A DNA stretch of 5,738 nucleotides from Desulfovibrio sp. (GTDB taxonomy: Bacteria > Desulfobacterota > Desulfovibrionia > Desulfovibrionales > Desulfovibrionaceae): the NCBI GenBank assembly GCA_022837365.1, contig JALHHV010000161.1, forward strand, positions 3,525-9,262, given 5' to 3'. Of this stretch, positions 1 to 5,608 are shown one piece after another (the stretch's first letter is position 1; each line of letters opens with the position of its first letter). The notes under the pieces were generated by a model. That model was not told where the DNA came from, searched no databases, and was given only the letters and a program-made list of their open reading frames with translations. The position numbers and the translations under genes are program-made.

Positions 1-2
1 CG

Positions 3-1322
3 CCGCGCGCGCCCGGCCTGCCCCCCGGCATCCCGCCCAGCATCCCGAATGACAGCCCGCGCCTCACCCCGGTGGTGCGCGCGGTCAACGCCGTGGCCCC
101 CGCCGTGGTCAACATCACCACCGCACGGGTGGTGGAGCGCAACTTCAACCCCTTCCCCGGCCTGATGGACGACGAGGCCGCGCGGGAAATGTTCCCCGGC
201 CTGCCCACCCAGCGCCAGACCCGGCGCAGCCTGGGGTCCGGGGTGATCATCAACCCGGACGGCGGACACCCCGGCATCGTGCTCACCAACGCCCACGTCA
301 TCGCCGGGGCCACGGGCATCGCCGTGCACCTGCTGGATGGCCGCTCGCTGGACGCCGAACTGCTGGGCTCGGACACCGACTTCGACATCGCCGTGCTGCG
401 CGTGCCCGGCGCGCAGAACCTGCCCGCCGTGAAGATGGCCACCTCGTCCGACCTCATGCCCGGCGAGACGGTCATCGCCATCGGCAACCCCTTCGGCTTC
501 GCGCACACCGTGACCACCGGGGTGGTGTCGGCCCTTGGCCGGTCCATCAAGGTGGAACAGGGCATGATCACCGACCTCATCCAGACCGACACGGCCATCA
601 ACCCCGGCAACAGCGGCGGCCCGCTGCTGAACATCATGGGCGAGCTCATCGGCATCAACACGGCGGTCTACGCCAAGGGCGAGGGCATCGGCTTCGCCAT
701 CCCCGTGGACAAGGCCCGCCGCGTGGTCGAGGAACTGCTGGGCCAGGGCCGGGTGGACCCGGTGTGGCTGGGCGTGCTGGGGCAGGACATCGACCAGCGC
801 ACGGCGGCGTGGCTGGGGCTGAAGCGCGTGTCCGGCATGCTGGTGACCGAGGTGCAGCAGGACACCCCGGCGGCGAAAGCGGGGCTGCGCTCCGGCGACG
901 TGCTGGTGTCCATCAACGGCAACCCCATAGAAGACAAGGACGCCTACATCATGCTGCTGCGCAACTACACCCACCGCGACACGCTGGAGGTGGGCATACT
1001 GCGAGAAGGCAGGACGGCCACCCTGCGCATGACCCCGGCCGTGTTCACGCAGGAGACGGCGGAACGCCTGGCCGAGCGGCGCTGGGGCCTGCGCGTGCAG
1101 GAGGCGCAGGGAAGCGGCGTGCGCATCAACGCCGTTCTCCCCAACAGCCCGGCCGCCCGGCTGGGGCTGTCACCCGGCGACGTGGTGCGCCAGGTGGGCG
1201 GGGTGCGCGTGACCAATACCCGCGACTTCGCCCAGGCGTTCGCCCGGCACCGGCTGGCGGGCAAGGTGACCCTGCTCATCCAGCGCGGCGGCAAGGGGTA
1301 CTATGTGTCGCTGGCCGTTTAG
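3..1322 (+). CDS. htrA: HtrA/Do-type periplasmic serine protease with two PDZ domains, 5'-truncated by window edge
   Basis: This is an S1C-family protease/chaperone that degrades or refolds misfolded envelope proteins. The reading frame is open to the window edge: codons from position 3 give a Pro-rich linker (PGLPPGIPPSIPNDS) that runs into the typical start of the protease domain (VNAVAPAVVNIT). The GTG at 72 is therefore an internal Val codon, and the true start with its signal peptide lies upstream. The catalytic triad is intact: His in TNAHV (codon at 294), Asp in DFDIAV (384) and Ser in GNSGG (612). The oxyanion-loop context NPGNSGGPL is canonical. PDZ1 spans about 754-1040 (WLGV carboxylate loop, then AGLRSGDVLVSING). 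PDZ2 spans about 1080-1320 (LGLSPGDVVRQVGG). Two PDZ domains point to the DegP/DegQ type rather than DegS. The insertion before the catalytic core (NPFPGLMDDEAAREMFPGLP) is short for a DegP LA loop. No clear intrinsic terminator follows the TAG. Family assignment is very secure; the exact paralogue is not. Confidence 0.96.
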   Translation, partial: PRAPGLPPGIPPSIPNDSPRLTPVVRAVNAVAPAVVNITTARVVERNFNPFPGLMDDEAAREMFPGLPTQRQTRRSLGSGVIINPDGGHPGIVLTNAHVIAGATGIAVHLLDGRSLDAELLGSDTDFDIAVLRVPGAQNLPAVKMATSSDLMPGETVIAIGNPFGFAHTVTTGVVSALGRSIKVEQGMITDLIQTDTAINPGNSGGPLLNIMGELIGINTAVYAKGEGIGFAIPVDKARRVVEELLGQGRVDPVWLGVLGQDIDQRTAAWLGLKRVSGMLVTEVQQDTPAAKAGLRSGDVLVSINGNPIEDKDAYIMLLRNYTHRDTLEVGILREGRTATLRMTPAVFTQETAERLAERRWGLRVQEAQGSGVRINAVLPNSPAARLGLSPGDVVRQVGGVRVTNTRDFAQAFARHRLAGKVTLLIQRGGKGYYVSLAV

Positions 1323-1387
1323 ACGGCAGTGCATCCGGTGGCGCTGCGGCCCCCGCGCCCCGCAATCATGAGAATTTGCGTCAGCGC

Positions 1388-1416
1388 TTGACACCCCGGT
1401 TGACGCCAGCTATCTG
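1388..1416 (+). promoter_or_regulatory. Probable sigma70-type promoter of the ferredoxin gene
   Basis: A perfect -35 hexamer TTGACA (1388-1393) is followed, after exactly 17 bases, by TATCTG (1411-1416), which matches four of six -10 positions including the key A2. Transcription would start near 1423 and give a leader of about 110 nt before the ferredoxin ATG. A second TTGAC (1400-1404) overlaps the spacer but has no good -10 at the right distance. A separate promoter here argues that the ferredoxin is not simply read through from the protease gene. Confidence 0.6.
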
Positions 1417-1440
1417 CAATTTCGATGGTAAGCCGTCAAA

Positions 1441-1478
1441 CCCTGTGGTGACGCGGTTTTTTCGCAATCACGACAGGG
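1441..1478 (+). promoter_or_regulatory. Imperfect inverted repeat (13 pairs) in the ferredoxin leader
   Basis: The arms are CCCTGT (1441-1446) with ACAGGG (1473-1478), GTGA (1448-1451) with TCAC (1468-1471), and GCG (1453-1455) with CGC (1463-1465). They are separated by a G/G mismatch and a one-by-two internal loop, with a T-rich apical loop. The repeat lies downstream of the predicted transcription start, so it could fold in the mRNA leader or serve as an operator for a dimeric regulator. No T-run follows the stem, so it is not a standard intrinsic terminator. Confidence 0.5.
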
Positions 1479-1511
1479 AATTGTTCCCAAAGAGCCGACT
1501 ACGTCGTCGGC
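1476..1511 (+). promoter_or_regulatory. Two further short hairpins before the ferredoxin ribosome binding site
   Basis: GGGAA/TTCCC (1476-1480 with 1484-1488) has a three-base loop. GCCGAC/GTCGGC (1494-1499 with 1506-1511) has a six-base loop. The first shares GGG at 1476-1478 with the right arm of the larger upstream inverted repeat, so the two folds exclude each other. The second hairpin ends about 15 bases before the GGAGG. A run of A, not T, follows it, so it does not look like a plus-strand terminator. A role in translation or mRNA stability is only an inference. Confidence 0.35.
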
Positions 1512-1535
1512 CGAAAAACACGCCTGGAGGATGAC

Positions 1536-1724
1536 ATGGGTTGGACTGTTACTGTTGACACCGATAAGTGTACCGGCGACGGCGAATGCGTGGACGTGTG
1601 CCCCGTCGAAGTTTACGAACTGCAGGATGGCAAGGCTGTTCCCGTGAACGAGGAAGAATGCCTGGGCTGTGAATCCTGCGTGGAAGTCTGCGAAGCCGGC
1701 GCGATCACCGTCGAAGAGAACTAA
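1536..1724 (+). CDS. Two-cluster bacterial-type ferredoxin with Asp replacing one cluster Cys
   Basis: This 62-residue cytoplasmic electron carrier consists of two ferredoxin half-repeats. The first motif is C12-x2-D15-x2-C18-x3-C22-P: the second cysteine of the usual CxxCxxCxxxCP is Asp. The second motif, C42-x2-C45-x2-C48-x3-C52, is complete but followed by Glu, not Pro. By the usual cross-ligation, C42/C45/C48/C22 hold a normal [4Fe-4S] cluster. C12/D15/C18/C52 would hold a labile [3Fe-4S]/[4Fe-4S] cluster, as established for Desulfovibrio africanus ferredoxin III. The protein is very acidic, as expected of a partner docking on basic oxidoreductases. The start ATG at 1536 has GGAGG at 1526-1530, five bases upstream. 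Codons are somewhat less GC-biased than in the neighbours (AAG TGT, GTT TAC), which may reflect high expression. The gene has its own promoter and a downstream hairpin, so it is probably monocistronic. Identity is near certain; its redox partner cannot be told from this window. Confidence 0.97.
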   Translation: MGWTVTVDTDKCTGDGECVDVCPVEVYELQDGKAVPVNEEECLGCESCVEVCEAGAITVEEN

Positions 1725-1753
1725 TCGCCGCCTTTCCGGATTTGCTGCACGTC

Positions 1754-1791
1754 ATGCCGCCGGACGACGTTTGCGCCGTCCGGCGGCATTT
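1754..1791 (+). terminator. Likely terminator of the ferredoxin gene
   Basis: A perfect 13-bp stem (ATGCCGCCGGACG at 1754-1766 with its complement at 1777-1789) encloses a 10-base loop, 29 bases after the ferredoxin stop. Only three T follow (1789-1791), so the U-tract is weak. The stem is strong enough to stop transcription or protect the mRNA 3' end. Confidence 0.7.
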
Positions 1792-2137
1792 GCCGCATCA
1801 AGGGCCCGGTGCAGGGGCACGGTTGCAGGGGCAGGTGTTCACGCGGCCGCGCCACGCCCCGCGCCACAACGGAAACGGGGGTTGCCTTCCCGTGGCGTGC
1901 CGCCCGCCCGCACCGCGAATTCCCGCACATCCGCACGCCCGCGCGGGAGCCGCGCGACCCTTCGCCCGGTCAGCCCTGCCCGTCTGGCCTGCCTGGACCC
2001 GTCCCCACGGCGCGGCGGCAACCTTGGGATGTGCATTCCGGCCTCAGAACGACCGAGACCGCCAGGCGCCCGATACGCCAACCTGTCGGGCCTTCGCATG
2101 ACGGCCGCGCCCGCGCGGCCCCCAAGGAGCAGAATGG
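1792..2137. other. Gene-free GC-rich intergenic stretch
   Basis: No frame here has coding character: the open frames are rich in Arg, Pro and Ala, lack ribosome binding sites and match no family I recognise. Two structures stand out. TGCAGGGGCA is directly repeated at 1810-1819 and 1824-1833. An all-GC hairpin, GGCCGCG/CGCGGCC (2103-2109 with 2114-2120), sits four bases before the AAGGAG of the next gene. I could not find a convincing sigma70 or sigma54 promoter, although the downstream operon needs one in or near this stretch. Confidence 0.6.
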
Positions 2138-2806
2138 ATGACCGTGGACCTGACGGAAATCTTCGCCAAATATGAAAAGCTGGTGGCGGAAGCCGACGCG
2201 CTGTTCGAGCGCGTGCGTTCGCAGCACGCCGACTGCGTGACCTGCGGCCTTGGCTGCAGCGACTGCTGCCACGCCCTGTTCGACCTTGGCCTTGTGGAGG
2301 CCATGTACCTGAACCAGCGCTTTGCCGAAGCCTTCGGCTTCGGGGCGGAGCGCTCCGCCATCCTCGAGCGGGCCGACGCGGCCGACCGCCACGCCGTGCG
2401 CCTGAAGCGCCGCCTGTACAAGGAATCGCTGGCCGGGCGCGATTCGGCCGAACTGCTGGCCGAGGTGGCGCGCGAGCGCATCCGCTGTCCCCTGCTGGGC
2501 GACGACGACACCTGCGTCATGTACGCCCACCGGCCCATCACCTGCCGCCTGTACGGCATTCCCACCGCCATCGGCGGCGTGGCCCACACCTGCGGCCGCA
2601 CCGGCTTCGCCCCCGGCGGGCGCTATCCCACCGTGGCCCTGGACAAGATCCACGAACGGCTGGCGGGCCTCAGCCACGAAATCCTGGTGGCCGTACAGTC
2701 GCGCTACCGCGAACTGGACCAGGTGTACGTGCCCGTGTCCATGGCGCTGATCACCAGGTACGACAACGCCTATCTCGGCGTCGGCCCGGCGAGGAAGGAG
2801 GACTGA
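2138..2806 (+). CDS. YkgJ/CxxCxxCC-family cysteine-cluster protein
   Basis: This 222-residue protein is soluble, with no signal peptide or membrane segment. It carries the hallmarks of the CxxCxxCC (YkgJ-like, PF03692) family. An N-terminal cluster C33-x2-C36-x3-C40-x2-C43-C44 is followed by CPLLGDDDTCVMYAHRPITCR (starting at C117, then C126 and C136) and a last Cys at 152. The CP-L--D--C--Y-HRP--CR signature is diagnostic. Family members are thought to bind zinc or an Fe-S cluster; their reaction is not established. The stretch between the clusters (about 45-115) is helical and charged, and the tail after 153 has no cysteine. The start ATG at 2138 has AAGGAG at 2124-2129, eight bases upstream. 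The ATG at 2134 is out of frame. It is the first gene of a three-gene operon, with two bases between its TGA and the next ATG. Family confidence is high; biochemical role unknown. Confidence 0.9.
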   Translation: MTVDLTEIFAKYEKLVAEADALFERVRSQHADCVTCGLGCSDCCHALFDLGLVEAMYLNQRFAEAFGFGAERSAILERADAADRHAVRLKRRLYKESLAGRDSAELLAEVARERIRCPLLGDDDTCVMYAHRPITCRLYGIPTAIGGVAHTCGRTGFAPGGRYPTVALDKIHERLAGLSHEILVAVQSRYRELDQVYVPVSMALITRYDNAYLGVGPARKED

Positions 2807-2808
2807 GC

Positions 2809-3201
2809 ATGGTCAACATCTCGGGCTCCATGTTCCGCGACAGCACCACGCGGGAACTGACGCCGGAAGAAGAGGTCCAGAAGCGCGCCATCTGGGACGC
2901 CATGTCCCCCCGGCGGCGCAAGTACGTGGAACGCATCGGCTACGAGAACTGGGACCCCTTCCAGAAGCCCAACGACCCGCTGGACACGCGCCAGGACATC
3001 ACCAAGCGCACCACCCAGCAGCTCGTGCGCGAATTTCTGCAGACCGCCAGCAAGAAGGACTACACCAACGAATACGGCCGTGGCGCGCTGGAAACCGCCC
3101 TCGGCATCGTCAACAAGGACGAAAAGTACCGCGGCGTGTTCGATTTCTGCGTGTGGTACTACAATATTCTGATCAAGGAGGGTCACGTCGATGAAGGATA
3201 A
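2809..3201 (+). CDS. Conserved-looking hypothetical protein, 130 residues
   Basis: I do not recognise a family. The protein is soluble, highly charged and rich in aromatic residues, with a single Cys near the C-terminus in FDFCVWYYNIL, so it is unlikely to hold its own metal cluster. A polar N-terminus (about 1-20) precedes a basic segment, MSPRRRKYVERIG (about 31-43), then a WDPFQKPNDPLDTR turn region and two probable helices, about 63-79 and 85-100. The hydrophobic aromatic end could be a docking surface. Coding status is well supported: AAGGAGG at 2795-2801 lies seven bases before the ATG, codon bias matches the flanking genes, and the gene is packed between two clear genes. Its 3' end overlaps the TPR gene by 11 bases, which suggests translational coupling and a joint function. 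A role as a partner of the TPR or cysteine-cluster protein is inference from position only. Confidence 0.85.
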   Translation: MVNISGSMFRDSTTRELTPEEEVQKRAIWDAMSPRRRKYVERIGYENWDPFQKPNDPLDTRQDITKRTTQQLVREFLQTASKKDYTNEYGRGALETALGIVNKDEKYRGVFDFCVWYYNILIKEGHVDEG

Positions 3202-3814
3202 GTACGATGACATTGACGAGTACATCGCCGACCTGCGGGCCGAGATAGAAAAGAGCGAGAACTGCGCCAACCATCACTACAACCTTGGCGTGGCCCTGCT
3301 GCACAAGCGCGACTTCGTGGCGGCGGAGGAATCGTTCCTGAGCGCGGTGCGCAACTCGCCCCGCCTGGCCGAAGCCTACGTGCAGTTGGGCGGCATCTGC
3401 CTGCAACGCGGCGACCTGGACGGCTGCCTGCGCTACAACGAGGAGGCGGCCCAGTGCCGCGCCAAGTTCCCGGTGCCGTGGAGCAACATCGGCTTCGTGC
3501 ACCTGCAGCGCGGCGAGCCGGAAGAGGCCATCAAGGCCCTGAAGAAGGCCCTGAAGTGGGACCCCAACTTCATCCAGGCCATGGCCACCATGGGCGCCGC
3601 CTATTACATGCAGGGCGACTACGAGGCATCCATCACCATCAGCCGCGAGGCCATCAAGCGTGAGCCCGGCTTCGGCCCGGCCTACAACAACCTGGCCCTG
3701 GCCCACTTCGAGCGGGGCGAGTTCGCCCAGGCCGTGCAGTTCGCCGACCAGGCCGTGGCCTGCGGGTTCGAGGTGCGGCCGGAGTTTCTCAAGGACCTGG
3801 AGCAGTACCGCTAG
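3191..3814 (+). CDS. TPR protein with five tandem tetratricopeptide repeats
   Basis: This 207-residue cytoplasmic protein consists almost entirely of five contiguous, exactly 34-residue TPRs. They lie at about 26-59, 60-93, 94-127, 128-161 and 162-195, and each shows the W/Y-LG/A-Y-G/A-A-P pattern (for example NLGVALLHKRDFVAAEESF and NIGFVHLQRGEPEEAIKAL). An acidic N-terminal helix (DDIDEYIADLRAEIEK) and a short capping helix (RPEFLKDLEQYR) flank them. There is no signal peptide, membrane segment or catalytic domain, so a scaffold or chaperone-like role in binding a partner protein is expected. Three Cys (25, 79, 89) lie in or near repeats 1-2 and a fourth lies in repeat 5; they form no obvious metal motif. 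The start ATG at 3191 lies inside the end of the previous gene, with AAGGAGGG at 3175-3182 as ribosome binding site. The gene ends the operon. TPR assignment is certain; the partner is unknown, the co-translated upstream proteins being the first candidates. Confidence 0.95.
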   Translation: MKDKYDDIDEYIADLRAEIEKSENCANHHYNLGVALLHKRDFVAAEESFLSAVRNSPRLAEAYVQLGGICLQRGDLDGCLRYNEEAAQCRAKFPVPWSNIGFVHLQRGEPEEAIKALKKALKWDPNFIQAMATMGAAYYMQGDYEASITISREAIKREPGFGPAYNNLALAHFERGEFAQAVQFADQAVACGFEVRPEFLKDLEQYR

Positions 3815-3858
3815 CCCTTCGGTAAAGGGCGAAAAAAGGAAGAGCAGACCGCAACGTC

Positions 3859-3889
3859 GGGGGAAGGGCCTTGGCCCTTCCCCCTTTTT
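3859..3889 (+). terminator. Strong intrinsic terminator of the three-gene operon
   Basis: A perfect 12-bp stem, GGGGGAAGGGCC (3859-3870) with its complement (3873-3884), is followed directly by TTTTT (3885-3889). The nominal loop is only TT, so the innermost pairs must open. It lies 44 bases after the TPR stop codon. A smaller GCCCTT/AAGGGC hairpin (3814-3819 with 3825-3830) overlaps the stop codon and has no T-run. Confidence 0.92.
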
Positions 3890-4007
3890 CGTGCATGCCG
3901 GATGGACATGACCGGGCACGACTGAACCCCATGGCGGACGCCACCCCGGCGGGAGCGGCCGGGGCAGCCCGAGGGGCGGCGCCCACGAACATATCCGGAG
4001 ACACCGC

Positions 4008-4463
4008 ATGAGTTGGGAATTCGCCGTGGGGGTGGGGGCGGTCAAGGCCACCGTGCTCTGCGTGCTGTGGTACAACAGGCGGCGCATCGCCGCGCGGCTG
4101 GCGGGGGTGGACATGCGGCGCGTGGCGCGCAAGGTGGCCCGCGAACTGGAGCTTTCGCCGGACGAGGCGCGGCGGCTGGCCCGCAGCCTGGACGCCCACG
4201 AACGCAAGGTGGACGAACTGCGCCGCCACAACGCGGCGTTGCGCCAGCGCCTGCACGCGGCCATCCGCGACGGGGCGGTGGATGCAACGGCGCTGGACGA
4301 ACTGTTCGCGGACAAGCGCCAACTGGCCGAGCAGGCCTACGCCCACGTGCGCGACGAATTCATGGCCTTCCACGCCGGGCTTTCGGAGCAGCGGGCCAGG
4401 CTGGCCGGGCTGCTGGAGCGTCACGCCGCGCACCCGCTGTTCCGCCATCCCCTGCTGCCCTGA
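4008..4463 (+). CDS. Small single-pass membrane protein with helical charged domain (possibly Spy/CpxP/heavy-metal-sensor-like)
   Basis: This 151-residue protein has an N-terminal hydrophobic helix (about 5-21, FAVGVGAVKATVLCVLW), then an Arg-rich stretch (YNRRRIAARL), then a long all-helical, strongly charged body. LSPDEARRLARSL (about 49-61) and LSEQRARLAGLLE (about 124-136) resemble the paired LTxxQ-type motifs of the Spy/CpxP and periplasmic heavy-metal-sensor (Metal_resist) superfamily, and the spacing of helices between them also fits. Against this, the dense positive charge just after the membrane helix predicts a cytoplasmic C-terminal body by the positive-inside rule, as in PspB-like or other membrane-anchored coiled-coil proteins. 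No signal-peptidase site is evident. The start ATG at 4008 has GGAG at 3997-4000. The gene stands alone after a strong terminator and converges on the minus-strand gene; no promoter was recognised. It is a real gene with good confidence, but the family is tentative. Confidence 0.8.
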   Translation: MSWEFAVGVGAVKATVLCVLWYNRRRIAARLAGVDMRRVARKVARELELSPDEARRLARSLDAHERKVDELRRHNAALRQRLHAAIRDGAVDATALDELFADKRQLAEQAYAHVRDEFMAFHAGLSEQRARLAGLLERHAAHPLFRHPLLP

Positions 4464-4466
4464 TCG

Positions 4467-4509
4467 CGGCAGGGAGCATGCCATCCGAAGGCGACACCGC
4501 TCCCTGCCG
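4467..4509. terminator. Shared hairpin between convergent genes, possible bidirectional terminator
   Basis: A perfect 11-bp stem, CGGCAGGGAGC (4467-4477) with its complement (4499-4509), has a 21-base loop. It fills the 54-base gap between the stop codons of two converging genes. T-runs are poor on both sides (only scattered T after 4510 on the plus strand), so efficiency is uncertain. Confidence 0.55.
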
Positions 4510-4517
4510 ATATTCCT

Positions 4518-5546
4518 TCAGGCGACCAGAATGTTCATGGGCGGCAGTAGGCTGCGGAGCACGTAGGTGCGATGCACCTCCGCAGCGCGCACGAACCGGC
4601 AGAACGGCATGGTCACGGCTTCCGCGCAACCGTGCGCGGAAGAACAGGCGTTGTCCCATTCTGCGCCTTCATAGTCGGGAATCTCCTCGCGCAACAGTGG
4701 AACCATGCCGGACGCGAGGGCATCCTTCCAGCGGGCGGCGCGATCTTCCATCGGCCCTTGGTGCGCCAGAACAGAAACCACGTCCACCTCGATGTCGGCG
4801 AAGGAAACGCCCGGACCGGAAGCCATGCCTTGCAGGGAGGCAAGCTTCGAGAACACACGGTGAAGAGCCCGGCAGGCGGCCAGGAACGTCGTCGGATTGT
4901 CACGGGACGCGACGCGCCCGTCTTCATAGGTGAATTGCCATTGCAGATATGGCCGGTCAGGCCACGTGGCGACCCCGGCATGGCCCAGTCCCCGGCTGCC
5001 GAGTTCCGCGACTGTGGCAAAAAAGTTTTCTTTCTTCTCCTCTATGCGCCTGTACTCATCCGCATCAATATCCATGGTGAGGTTGAGGCTCCCTGCTTCC
5101 ACGTGGTTGAGTTCGGAGCTTATCCCCGAAAACCCGTAGTGCGCGAAGGTATCCGCGTACACATGCGCGGCCACCCCGACCAGTTCCGGGAGGATGTCCA
5201 CCGCCGGATAGGCAAGGTGATGCTCCAGCATGTCGCGGCTCGCCGCGCTGTCCATTTCGCAGACAAGGCGAGACTCATGATCGTTTCCCGCACCACCCGG
5301 CAAGAAGTGGAACGGAACCCAGATCAGCCGCTGATGCTCGGCCGCAAGATTGCCCAGAACGTTTTCGGTATGATGACAGGTCGGAAAAACCGTCAGGTGC
5401 CCGCCATCCGGCAACTGCTCGTCGAACTGGCTGGCAAAGTCATCCACCAGTTGTGACGACGTGGCGACGCGCAAGGCGATTTCGGGCGCAAGTCCCGCAG
5501 CCCGGGCCAAAGCGTACATTCCTTCGTAATGCATATCCTTTTGCAT
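4518..5546 (-). CDS. DUF6765-like protein, probable metal-binding hydrolase-like fold
   Basis: This 342-residue protein has no signal peptide. It begins MQKDMHYEGMYALARAAG, and together with SQLVDDF (32-37), VPFHFLPG (77-84) and AAHVYADTFAHYGFSG (126-141) this resembles the DUF6765 group as I remember it. Candidate metal ligands are H6, D35/D36, H58/H59, H80 and the H128-x3-D132-x3-H136 helix, a layout reminiscent of zinc-dependent phospholipase C/S1-P1 nuclease proteins. No enzymatic activity has been established that I know of. The start is set at ATG 5546 because GGGAGG (5552-5557) lies five bases upstream and the family-like N-terminus begins there. The frame extends to a TTG at 5609, but that start has no ribosome binding site and the extra residues look non-native. 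Several stretches (for example 5019-5045) are clearly richer in A+T than the rest of the window, so acquisition by transfer is possible. The coding frame is secure; the family is moderately so. Confidence 0.82.
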   Translation of the reverse strand: MQKDMHYEGMYALARAAGLAPEIALRVATSSQLVDDFASQFDEQLPDGGHLTVFPTCHHTENVLGNLAAEHQRLIWVPFHFLPGGAGNDHESRLVCEMDSAASRDMLEHHLAYPAVDILPELVGVAAHVYADTFAHYGFSGISSELNHVEAGSLNLTMDIDADEYRRIEEKKENFFATVAELGSRGLGHAGVATWPDRPYLQWQFTYEDGRVASRDNPTTFLAACRALHRVFSKLASLQGMASGPGVSFADIEVDVVSVLAHQGPMEDRAARWKDALASGMVPLLREEIPDYEGAEWDNACSSAHGCAEAVTMPFCRFVRAAEVHRTYVLRSLLPPMNILVA

Positions 5547-5608
5547 GGGTGCCTCCCGTGCGGTTTGGCCCTTCCCGCCTTGCGGTAGCACCATGAAAAA
5601 GGAATGCA

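Noticed and set aside
72..74. GTG as the start of the HtrA-type protease
   Set aside because: The frame is open upstream to the window edge with Pro-rich linker and family-like residues, and a start at 72 would lack a signal peptide and ribosome binding site; the gene is simply cut by the window.
1494..1519. Leader hairpin as an intrinsic terminator
   Set aside because: The stem is followed by a run of A, not T, on the plus strand, and the ferredoxin gene must be transcribed through it.
1742..2101. Open frames in the gap after the ferredoxin
   Set aside because: They start inside the ferredoxin terminator hairpin, are dominated by Arg/Pro/Ala/His and lack a ribosome binding site.
1970..2677. 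235-codon open frame on the minus strand
   Set aside because: It is antisense to the YkgJ-like gene, whose diagnostic cysteine motifs settle the coding strand.
3173..4315. 380-codon open frame on the minus strand
   Set aside because: It runs antisense to the TPR gene and across its terminator and the next gene; it has no ribosome binding site or recognisable domain and is a by-product of GC-rich codon bias.
4572..5456. 294-codon open frame on the plus strand
   Set aside because: It is antisense to the DUF6765-like gene; the minus-strand frame has the ribosome binding site and the coherent His/Asp motifs, the plus-strand one has neither.
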